Source: Gammaproteobacteria bacterium (GTDB taxonomy: Bacteria > Pseudomonadota > Gammaproteobacteria > Enterobacterales > Kangiellaceae). From it: a DNA stretch of 15,955 nucleotides. A program made the position numbers and the translations under genes. This document shows, piece by piece, positions 1-10,133 of this stretch; within the stretch, counting starts at the first letter, position 1; each line of letters begins with the position of its first letter. The stretch covers positions 1 to 15,955 of the forward strand of contig JABXIW010000439.1 in assembly GCA_013372875.1 (NCBI GenBank). The letters run 5' to 3'. Under the pieces are notes generated by a model. That model was given only the letters and a program-made list of their open reading frames with translations. It made no database searches and was not told where the DNA came from.

Positions 1-464
1 CGCTGAATGCGGCGATTGAAGCGGCGCGTGCAGGTGAACAAGGTCGCGGCTTTGCCGTTGTTGCAGACGAGGTTCGCGTGCTATCACAACGCACACACAC
101 CTCAACCGAAGAGATTCGCTCGACGATCGAGACTTTGCAGCAAACCACACAACGCGCTGTAACCATCATGGATAAAAGCTCTCAGCTCGCGCAAGGTTCA
201 GTGGAAGATGCAGATCGCGCAGCACTGGCTCTGGATGAAATCAACGCGGCCGTTGCACTGATCAGCGATATGGCAACGCAAATCGCGACCGCAGCCGAAG
301 AGCAAACGCACGTAACCAATGAAATCACGCAAAACGTCACGTCCATTAAAGATGTGACCGATCATTTGGTGGTTGGTGCCGAAGAATCGATGAATCAATC
401 TGCTGAGCTGAAATCGCAAGCCGAGGATCTCAACTCGAAAGTGGCAACGTTTAAACTGGCTTAA
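1..464 (+). CDS. Methyl-accepting chemotaxis protein, C-terminal part (5' truncated by window)
   Basis: The reading frame is open from base 3 (bases 1-2 are the end of a split codon) to TAA at 462-464, giving about 153 residues. It begins with the highly conserved signalling hairpin tip of chemoreceptors ([20 protein letters not shown], then ADEVR), which contacts CheA and CheW. It continues as an Ala/Glu/Gln-rich heptad pattern typical of the returning antiparallel coiled coil (methylation helix 2). The ligand-binding, transmembrane and HAMP regions lie outside the window, so the sensed signal is unknown. The protein ends in ATFKLA with no CheR/CheB-binding pentapeptide tether. It converges on pvuE and shares a terminator with it. 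The GTG at 78 is internal, not a start. Family assignment is very secure; any functional link to iron uptake would be speculation. Confidence 0.96.
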   Translation, partial: LNAAIEAARAGEQGRGFAVVADEVRVLSQRTHTSTEEIRSTIETLQQTTQRAVTIMDKSSQLAQGSVEDADRAALALDEINAAVALISDMATQIATAAEEQTHVTNEITQNVTSIKDVTDHLVVGAEESMNQSAELKSQAEDLNSKVATFKLA

Positions 465-492
465 ACGCCACGTTAGGAACGCTCTTAAAAAC

Positions 493-536
493 AACAAACC
501 CCGCTAGCAACTTTGTTACTAGCGGGGTTTGTTTTT
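493..536. terminator. Bidirectional intrinsic terminator between mcp and pvuE
   Basis: A perfect 15-bp inverted repeat pairs 493-507 with 519-533. The 11-nt loop can itself zip three further pairs (509-511 with 515-517) past one C/A mismatch. On the plus strand the stem runs into GTTTTT (531-536). On the minus strand it is followed by a T-rich run read from about 492 down to 487. It sits between the two convergent stop codons (464 and 583) and so can end both the chemoreceptor transcript and the psuA-pvuABCDE transcript. Confidence 0.93.
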
Positions 537-582
537 ATGGCTCAGCGTTTTAACTGCAGATAGCTTTCGAAAGACGTAAGAC

Positions 583-1347
583 CTACACCGCCACACACAT
601 CGGCGTACCTGAGATTGGGTCGTTAAATACTCTCGCTTGTAAATCAAACACCGATGCCAACATGCCCTCTGTTAGTACCTCTTGCGGCGTTCCCTGAGTG
701 ACTAACTGACCTTTTTCCAACACCACCAAATGATCACAGTAACGGCAAGCTTGGTTTAGATCGTGCAGCACTACCACTACAGTTTTGCCTTTGTCGTTCA
801 TCTGCCTCATAAGTTTCATCAGCTCAACTTGGTGAGAGAGATCCAAGTAAGTGGTTGGTTCATCAAGCATCACTACGTCAGTATCTTGCGCCATTACCAT
901 CGCAATCCACGCCCTTTGTCTTTGACCACCAGACAACGATTCAACTGGCTTGTCAGCAAACTCTATCACGCCAGTATCTTGCATTGCTTGCTCGACTAAG
1001 GCTTTGTCTTGTTGACTTAACCTGCCCCAATGAGAGAGGTAAGGCGAGCGGCCATATTCGACCAGTTTTCTGACGGTAATACCTTCAGGGCTGACAAGAA
1101 TTTGCGGCAGCAAAGACAACGAACGCGCCAAGCGTTTATCGCCGTAGTTGCTTAGTGGTTTTTCGTCATACAACACTTGGCCGGAAGCTGGCTTGTTAAT
1201 GCGTACCAAGGTTTTTAATAATGTCGATTTACCGCAACCATTTGGGCCAACTAGTGCGGTAATTTTACCTTGAGGAATCGACAAAGAGAGATCTGGAATG
1301 ATGGTCTGTTTGCCGTACGCGACGGATAAGTTCTGCGTTCGTAACAT
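583..1347 (-). CDS. pvuE: Ferric-vibrioferrin ABC transporter, ATP-binding subunit PvuE
   Basis: This is the cytoplasmic ATPase that powers PvuCD-mediated import of ferric vibrioferrin; 254 residues, normal for FecE/FhuC-type ATPases. Visible motifs: Walker A GPNGCGKST (34-42), Q-loop Gln82, signature LSGGQRQRA (138-146), Walker B VVMLDEP (158-164) and H-loop His195. I chose ATG at 1347 because an AGAGG Shine-Dalgarno lies about 8 nt upstream. A TTG at 1356 in the same frame would add three residues but directly abuts that Shine-Dalgarno. The start lies 2 nt after the pvuD stop, so translation is probably coupled. It is the last gene of the uptake operon and runs into the shared terminator. 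The family is certain; the substrate is inferred from the cluster. Confidence 0.95.
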   Translation of the reverse strand: MLRTQNLSVAYGKQTIIPDLSLSIPQGKITALVGPNGCGKSTLLKTLVRINKPASGQVLYDEKPLSNYGDKRLARSLSLLPQILVSPEGITVRKLVEYGRSPYLSHWGRLSQQDKALVEQAMQDTGVIEFADKPVESLSGGQRQRAWIAMVMAQDTDVVMLDEPTTYLDLSHQVELMKLMRQMNDKGKTVVVVLHDLNQACRYCDHLVVLEKGQLVTQGTPQEVLTEGMLASVFDLQARVFNDPISGTPMCVAV

Positions 1348-1349
1348 GC

Positions 1350-2317
1350 TTACCAACCTCTATAACGATACAAAAGAAAAATGAAATATGGTGCGCCAAT
1401 AACAGATGTCAGCACTCCCGCTGGTAGCTCAATTGGTGGCTGTAAACCTCTCGCTAAACCATCGGCGCAAATCACCAACAAAGCGCCAAGGGTTGCAGCG
1501 GCTGGAATCAACAACTTGTGGTTGTGGCCAAACAGCAAACGCGCAAGATGCGGCGCAAGCAGGCCAACAAAGCTGATCGTGCCTGCCACAGACACGCTGA
1601 TGCTCGCCAATAGCACGGCAGCAATCAACGCAAGAATTTGGATCTGTCTTGGTTTCGTGCCAAGTGTAGTAGCGCTTTCTTCTCCCAGTCCCATCACATC
1701 TAGCCGCCAAGCCAGCCAAAACGCCAATGGTAGTAGCAGCAATAAAGCACTCCAAATAAACGGCACTTGTTGCCAGTTTCGTCCCCACAAACTGCCGGTT
1801 AGCCAGACCATCGCTGTGTTGATTTCAATAGGGTGCACAATCAGAAGAAAGTCGATACCGCTGGCTAAAAATGCGCTGACAGCAACGCCAATCAGCGCCA
1901 AACGCGCAGGTGTTGGCTTCGACCAATAAGCCAGCACAGCAATAAAGCCTGCAGCAAGCAAACCTCCCGCCATGGCGACCATCGGCAACATTGCCACCGA
2001 CGCATTCGGATACAACACCAAGCAAACGGTAGCCGCCAGCCCTGCCCCTGCGCTTATCCCCATTAAATCTGGGGAGGCAAGTGGATTACGGATGACACCT
2101 TGCACTAAAACGCCTGACAGCCCTAACCCAGCGCCCACGCCAATGGCGAGCAACATTCTCGGCAGTCGATATTGGTGAATCACAAAGTCCGAATCAGAGA
2201 AAGAAAACAACAATGCAAAAACCTGTTGAGCCGACAGATTCGCCGCGCCAACAAACAGCGTGAGAGACGACGCAATCAGCAAAAGCCCAAGCAGTGCCAT
2301 CAGTTTGGTTTGATTCA

Positions 2318-2321
<4 letters not shown>
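1350..2321 (-). CDS. pvuD: Ferric-vibrioferrin ABC transporter permease PvuD (FecCD family)
   Basis: Inner-membrane permease of the FecCD/BtuC family, 323 residues, almost entirely hydrophobic helices. Family motifs are present: RLPR (52-55), QGVIRNPLASP (74-84), the ATPase-contacting loop around GTISFVGLLAPHLAR (247-261) and a C-terminal IGAPYFIFLL (308-317). It should pair with PvuC to form the channel served by PvuE. The frame is open upstream to 2456, but the start at 2321 is preferred: its ATG overlaps the pvuC stop as ATGA, and GAGGA lies about 7 nt upstream. A second ATG follows at 2318. The upstream extension is highly charged and overlaps pvuC, so it is unlikely to be translated. Confidence 0.94.
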
Positions 2322-6515
<4,194 letters not shown>

Positions 6516-6637
6516 TAAGGTCTCCTTTGCGAGAAATTGAGCCTCGGGCAAAACATTTCCCGTAGGCTCTCGGGGCTAAAACATCCTCAATAAGAGGCAA
6601 AAAATCGGCTAACGTGCGCCAACTACGCACAACAAGC
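6516..6637 (-). promoter_or_regulatory. psuA-pvuA spacer with small hairpins; possible weak attenuator
   Basis: This 122-bp gap between the two receptor genes holds several short inverted repeats. On the operon strand, TTGGC (6622-6618) pairs with GCCGA (6609-6605, one G-U) around an 8-nt loop and runs straight into TTTTTT (6604-6599), a weak terminator-like element. A competing perfect 5-bp stem, GTGCG/CGCAC, uses 6614-6618 and 6626-6630. A third, CCTC/GAGG, uses 6585-6588 and 6594-6597. The spacer ends with the strong pvuA Shine-Dalgarno AAGGAG. I see no clear second promoter. Partial termination is a suggestion only. Confidence 0.35.
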
Positions 6638-8674
6638 CTAGAACTGGTATCCGTAGCTAAGCATGAACTCGGCTGGTGCGCCGTAGCCAATCTGGTTTAG
6701 GCCAGACGTGCCGTTTGTTGCGCCAAGAATGTATTTCTCATCCAAAATGTTGTAAGCGTTCGCTTGGATCTTGTGACGACCAGTGGTGTACGCCGCCATC
6801 AAATCCACCGTGGTGTAATCGCCAAGTGCGACGGCTTCGTCGTTACCTGCATAACGGTCGCCCACGTATTTCACGCCGCCACCCAAACGCCAGTTGTCAT
6901 CCAATTGGTAAGTGCTCCAAAGGGAGAACAAGTGGTCTGACACATCATTCGGCTTTTTACCTGTGGCTTTGTCTTCTGCGTCCAAGTAGCTGTAACCAAC
7001 AGAGATATCCCACTGTTTGGTGATTTGGCCGCGAGCTTCTAGCTCAATGCCTTGGTGACGTACTTCAATTTTGTCGATGACATCGCCGTCTACGTTGGTT
7101 TGTGGCTGCTCTTGGTCGATCTGGAACAGTGCCGCATTCAACATTAATGCGTTATCCAGCAGGTACGCTTTCGCCCCCACTTCTTTTAGGTCTGTATGGA
7201 AGAATTCCGCCAACTTTGGATTGATGTAGATGCCTGCGTACGGCAACTGCCAAGAGCGCGCTAAACTGGCGTAAACGGAGGTGTCGTAATTGATGCGGTA
7301 TACCAAACCAGCGCGATAGCTGACTTTGTCATCGTCCAATTTTTCCTTACCTGAACCCGCTTTTTGTTGTTCGAGTTCCATCGAGTCGTAGCGCACATTA
7401 CCGATCACAGAAAGGTCGCCCCACGTGTACACATCTTGCACGTACACACCCGTGGTTGTGGTGGTATTGTCACGGAATGGTTTGAAGCCCGGATCGGGTG
7501 TTGGGCCCACAACTGGGTTGTAGATATTTTGCGGGGGAAGCGTTTTATCACTTGCCAACGTCAGGTCGATATCAATTTGGTTGAAATCCGCACCCAACAT
7601 CAATTGATTGTCGTTGGTTTCCCAAATCAGCTCAGATTGCAAAGTGGTTGTAGTACGAGGATCGTAACCAAAATTGTTCACGGTTTGAGACACTTCATTG
7701 CCCGTCACTTTGCCCTGACGCGTGCCTTTTTGCTCAAGTTCGATATGGTTGAACGCCGCTCGGTTGTTCCATACCCATTGATCGTTCAAACGCCATTCGT
7801 AGTCCACTGCAACGCGAAGACTGTCCGACTCCTGATAATCGTTCGTGCCACCAAAGTAAGTACTCACTGGCAAATCAACTGGCTTGCCATTTTTTGATGG
7901 CACACCACGATATGGCACTAATTCTTGATGGGCGTATTCCACGTCAATATCAATGGTGTGACCGTCCGCTGGCAACACGCGAATGGTCGGCGCGATGAAG
8001 AAATCGTTCGAATCAACATGATCGACGTAAGAATCGGCCTGACGGTATTCCAAGTTAATACGTCCGTTGACCTTGTCAGAAAATGCCATTGAGCTGTCGA
8101 CTTGACCAACATACTGGCTGTTGCTGCCCACACTACCTTTTACGTGGGTGAAGTTATCGCCGTTAGCGCGCTTCGTCACCAAGTTGATGATGCCACCTGC
8201 CGAGCCACGGCCATACAGCGCGCCTGCCGGGCCTTTCACAATTTCAACGCGCTCAACGTTCGCCAAACTGCGGTAAGACTGCAACGTACCGTCGTCTCGC
8301 ATGCCGTCACGGTACATATCATTGAGTGAATCAAAACCACGGATCATGAACTGATCGCGGCTGCCTTCACCCAAGGTGTTATTGACCCCAGCCACCCCAT
8401 CTAACGCATCCACTAAGCGCACCGCGCCGCGATCTTGCATTTCTGTTTTGGTCACCACCGAGACCGCTTGCGGCACATCAAGCCACTCGACGTCCGTTTT
8501 GGTGCCCGATTGAGGCATATGTTCAGCGTAACCTTCGTACTGGTGTCCGTAGACTTGAATGGTTTCGGTTGCCGATGGGGTTGAGTTTGTCTCTTCTGAA
8601 GCCACTGCGCTTGGTACCACTAGTGAAGAACCAATCGCGACCGCCAAAGGGGTCAGGGTCAATAATTTATTCAT
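6638..8674 (-). CDS. psuA: TonB-dependent siderophore receptor PsuA (PvuA1)
   Basis: Outer-membrane TonB-dependent receptor of 678 residues, first gene of the uptake operon. In V. parahaemolyticus the psuA product has been recognised as a second ferric-vibrioferrin receptor (PvuA1). Signal peptide about 1-26 (ending AVAS), TonB-box-like TETIQVYGHQ (36-45), plug with VPQAVSVVTKTEM (68-80) and VKGPAGALYGRGSAGGIINL (146-165), and a barrel ending SYGYQF. The plug resembles the ferrichrome/hydroxamate-type receptor branch rather than FecA, so the two receptors here are not simple tandem duplicates. ATG at 8674 is chosen because it gives a clean signal peptide, with GGA about 8 nt upstream. The frame extends to a TTG at 8725, but that lies inside the Fur site and is rejected. 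Confidence 0.94.
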   Translation of the reverse strand: MNKLLTLTPLAVAIGSSLVVPSAVASEETNSTPSATETIQVYGHQYEGYAEHMPQSGTKTDVEWLDVPQAVSVVTKTEMQDRGAVRLVDALDGVAGVNNTLGEGSRDQFMIRGFDSLNDMYRDGMRDDGTLQSYRSLANVERVEIVKGPAGALYGRGSAGGIINLVTKRANGDNFTHVKGSVGSNSQYVGQVDSSMAFSDKVNGRINLEYRQADSYVDHVDSNDFFIAPTIRVLPADGHTIDIDVEYAHQELVPYRGVPSKNGKPVDLPVSTYFGGTNDYQESDSLRVAVDYEWRLNDQWVWNNRAAFNHIELEQKGTRQGKVTGNEVSQTVNNFGYDPRTTTTLQSELIWETNDNQLMLGADFNQIDIDLTLASDKTLPPQNIYNPVVGPTPDPGFKPFRDNTTTTTGVYVQDVYTWGDLSVIGNVRYDSMELEQQKAGSGKEKLDDDKVSYRAGLVYRINYDTSVYASLARSWQLPYAGIYINPKLAEFFHTDLKEVGAKAYLLDNALMLNAALFQIDQEQPQTNVDGDVIDKIEVRHQGIELEARGQITKQWDISVGYSYLDAEDKATGKKPNDVSDHLFSLWSTYQLDDNWRLGGGVKYVGDRYAGNDEAVALGDYTTVDLMAAYTTGRHKIQANAYNILDEKYILGATNGTSGLNQIGYGAPAEFMLSYGYQF

Positions 8675-8682
8675 TCCATAAT

Positions 8683-8710
8683 TCCGTTTAGTTGTTATAA
8701 AGCCAACGGA
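8683..8710 (-). promoter_or_regulatory. Inverted repeat overlapping the psuA ribosome-binding site
   Basis: TCCGTT (read 8710-8705 on the minus strand) is a perfect complement of AACGGA (8688-8683), with a 16-nt loop. The 3' arm contains the GGA that serves as the psuA Shine-Dalgarno. If the transcript starts at or upstream of 8710, the hairpin could partly mask the ribosome-binding site. The stem is only 6 bp with a large loop, so stability is modest. Confidence 0.35.
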
Positions 8711-8715
8711 TAGAA

Positions 8716-8744
8716 ATAAGAACAAATATTATTTACATTTGCAA
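8716..8744 (-). promoter_or_regulatory. Candidate psuA promoter (minus strand)
   Basis: On the minus strand, TTGCAA (8744-8739, 4 of 6 to TTGACA) is followed by a 17-bp spacer and TCTTAT (8721-8716, only 3 of 6 to TATAAT). Transcription would begin near 8709, about 35 nt before the psuA ATG. The Fur-box-like palindrome fills the spacer. The -10 match is poor, so the exact promoter is uncertain, although a promoter in this region is required by the gene layout. Confidence 0.4.
8721..8739. promoter_or_regulatory. Fur box between the divergent psuA and pvsA operons
   Basis: The 19-mer aacaaatattatttacatt, read on the minus strand as AATGTAAATAATATTTGTT, matches the Vibrio-type Fur consensus AATGATAATNATTATCATT at 12 of 18 informative positions. 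It has the expected dyad layout and lies in the AT-rich divergent promoter region of iron-uptake genes. It occupies the spacer of the candidate psuA promoter and abuts the -35 of the candidate pvsA promoter, so one Fur-bound site could repress both operons when iron is plentiful. Vibrioferrin genes are known to be Fur-regulated. A weaker second site nearby cannot be excluded. Confidence 0.7.
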
Positions 8745-8766
8745 TATTAATTTTATGCTCTATATT
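8739..8766 (+). promoter_or_regulatory. Candidate pvsA promoter (plus strand)
   Basis: TTGCAA (8739-8744, 4 of 6 to the -35 consensus) is followed by a 16-bp spacer and TATATT (8761-8766, 5 of 6 to the -10 consensus). Transcription would start near 8773, giving a leader of roughly 149 nt before pvsA. TTGCAA is its own reverse complement, so the same six bases can serve as the -35 of the divergent psuA promoter. Confidence 0.5.
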
Positions 8767-8773
8767 TATTTAC

Positions 8774-8921
8774 CCTAAAAACACAAGCAACAACAAAAAA
8801 TCAAACACAATAACAATAAAGACCAAACCTTCTGCCCCGTAGCCTCGCGAGAGGCACACTGGAAGCCGACTGTGAGCAGACAGTATCAACGTTAGGAAAT
8901 GTTAGAAAATTAGGAAAGCTC
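8774..8921 (+). promoter_or_regulatory. Long 5' leader of the pvsABCDE mRNA
   Basis: The leader has distinct zones. Bases 8774-8830 are an A/C-rich, probably unstructured tract with only two G residues, a plausible Hfq-binding or ribosome-standby region. Bases 8842-8855 form a perfect GCCTC/GAGGC hairpin with a GCGA (GNRA-type) tetraloop. Bases 8858-8878 are complementary to the RyhB core. Bases 8869-8884 can form a local ACTGT/ACAGT stem whose 6-nt loop shows GAGCAG. Bases 8892-8917 carry three near-copies of TTAGGAAA, the last one holding the AGGA Shine-Dalgarno 6 nt before the pvsA ATG. The length and layering suggest post-transcriptional control. The 5' end rests on the candidate promoter only. 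Confidence 0.6.
8858..8878 (+). promoter_or_regulatory. Predicted RyhB small-RNA pairing site in the pvsA leader
   Basis: ACTGGAAGC (8858-8866) is a perfect 9-nt complement of GCUUCCAGU, and TGTGAGCA (8871-8878) is a perfect 8-nt complement of UGCUCACA. In the RyhB core these two segments are adjacent, separated by UU, and here they are separated by CGAC. The pairing is thus 17 bp around a small internal loop. The RyhB sequence is recalled from E. coli; its core is conserved in vibrios. RyhB is made when Fur is inactive, the same condition in which pvsABCDE is needed, so a positive effect is expected. Confidence 0.65.
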
Positions 8922-8924
8922 ATG
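8871..8924 (+). promoter_or_regulatory. Possible start-codon-masking helix of pvsA
   Basis: TGTGAGC (8871-8877) can pair with GCTCATG (8918-8924) as five Watson-Crick pairs plus two G-U wobbles, enclosing a 40-nt loop and covering the pvsA ATG. The left arm is also half of the predicted RyhB site, so RyhB binding would be incompatible with this helix. The helix is short and competes with a local 8869-8884 stem, so it needs structural testing. Confidence 0.4.
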
Positions 8925-10133
8925 AAATCTACGATGATTATCGTAAGTCATGTCGTTAATGATGCAGTCACTCACGGCTTCGTGCCTGCAGCTAAAGCGA
9001 TGGACCTCCACGTCGTTCTTATCACCGATCACAAGCTCAGCCATTTAGAACTGGCAAGTCGTGATAGTCACTTTAATCCGGATACCATTCTAGAGTGCGA
9101 TGTCTTCAATCCCTTGGAGATCATCGAAACCATCACTGAGAATGAGTTAAAACCCGACGCTATTTTCAGCAATAGTGATCACTTACAAACTTCCACCGCC
9201 ATCTGCGCACAATTTTTTGGTCTACCGGCCAAAGATTGGTCTGTCACGTTAAAGGCCAAAAACAAACACTTAACTCGACAAGTGTTGAATGAAAAAGCCC
9301 TACCCAACACACAAAGCTGTTTGCTGCACCGCCATTCGAATGTGGCATTAGGCATGGCCTTCCCTGTCGTAGCAAAACCCAAAGAAGGCGTGGCGAGTTT
9401 GGATGTGCAGCGCTGTGACTCCCAAAGCGAGCTCGACGCATACTGCGATGCGTTTTGGCAAAAACACCCAAACGCCGCCATTCTGGTGGAGCAATTCCTT
9501 CAAGGGCCTTTGGTTACGCTCGAAACTCTGGGAGATGGTGAGCGCCTTATCGCCGTGGGCGGTTTTGATGTGTCGCTCTCTGAACCGCCTTACTTTATCG
9601 AAACAGCCGCAGACTGGAACGGACCAAACGGCATTGCTCACCGAGAAGCTTGTTTGGCTCAACTGAAAGCGTTCGGCGTTGGTTTTGGAGTTTGCCACAG
9701 CGAATTTATCATCACGGAAAACGGCCCAGTTCTGGTGGAAATTAACTACCGCAGCATTGGGGACGGTCGCGAATTCTTGCTCAACAATCTCGCTCACTTC
9801 GGTTGGTTTAGCACAATTTTAGGTCTGCATTTGGGCCGAAGATTGGATGGCGATTACCAAATTCATGGCTCAGCACACGTGCACTATGTGGTTGCGGAGC
9901 ACAGTGGTGTGATTGATGGAGATTCGACCTCCTTCATCCAACACGATGGCGATGTCATCACCCAGCAACAGGTACTAAAAACCGCGGGAGAACTCTTCCA
10001 ACAGAGTTATTCAAACAAGGATTATCTCGCCCGAATTTCGATTGTCTCGCCATCGGGGCGATACCTCGACCAAGCACTGCAGAACGCGCTTAACAATTTC
10101 AATCTAGCTCCGACTCGCGAGGTGGCAGCATGA
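8922..10133 (+). CDS. pvsA: Vibrioferrin biosynthesis ATP-grasp ligase PvsA
   Basis: Cytoplasmic ATP-grasp carboxylate-amine ligase of 403 residues, first gene of the vibrioferrin biosynthesis operon. An N-terminal Rossmann-like preATP-grasp part (1-120) precedes the ATP-grasp core: VVAKPKEG (149-156, nucleotide-binding Lys152), ILVEQFLQG (187-195) and EFIITENGPVLVEINYR (261-277), with metal-binding residues Glu273, Asn275 and the conserved Arg277. Such enzymes activate a carboxylate as acylphosphate and join it to an amine. The likely job is forming an amide involving L-alanine in the alanine/2-oxoglutarate half of vibrioferrin, but I am not certain which step it performs. ATG at 8922 has AGGA 6 nt upstream. 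Its TGA overlaps the pvsB ATG as ATGA. Confidence 0.93.
   Translation: MKSTMIIVSHVVNDAVTHGFVPAAKAMDLHVVLITDHKLSHLELASRDSHFNPDTILECDVFNPLEIIETITENELKPDAIFSNSDHLQTSTAICAQFFGLPAKDWSVTLKAKNKHLTRQVLNEKALPNTQSCLLHRHSNVALGMAFPVVAKPKEGVASLDVQRCDSQSELDAYCDAFWQKHPNAAILVEQFLQGPLVTLETLGDGERLIAVGGFDVSLSEPPYFIETAADWNGPNGIAHREACLAQLKAFGVGFGVCHSEFIITENGPVLVEINYRSIGDGREFLLNNLAHFGWFSTILGLHLGRRLDGDYQIHGSAHVHYVVAEHSGVIDGDSTSFIQHDGDVITQQQVLKTAGELFQQSYSNKDYLARISIVSPSGRYLDQALQNALNNFNLAPTREVAA

Noticed and set aside
78..464. Small complete gene starting with GTG at 78
   Set aside because: The frame is open to the window edge and the preceding residues are the chemoreceptor signalling tip, so this is the end of a longer gene.
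1381..1929. 182-codon open frame on the plus strand
   Set aside because: It lies antisense to pvuD, has no ribosome-binding site or family features, and its composition is that of a membrane-protein gene read backwards.
7364..7897. 177-codon open frame on the plus strand
   Set aside because: Antisense to the psuA barrel region, with no recognisable domain and no promoter or Shine-Dalgarno; treated as a shadow of psuA.
8899..8913. Tiny upstream reading frame (ATG TTA GAA AAT TAG) just before pvsA
   Set aside because: The nearest AGGA is one base from the ATG, too close to initiate; more likely a by-product of the TTAGGAAA repeats.
8675..8921. tRNA, CRISPR or mobile-element remnant in the divergent gap
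   Set aside because: The short repeats here are 8-mers next to the ribosome-binding site, with no spacer pattern, terminal inverted repeats or cloverleaf fold.
9348..9797. 149-codon open frame on the minus strand
   Set aside because: Antisense to the conserved ATP-grasp core of pvsA; no supporting signals.
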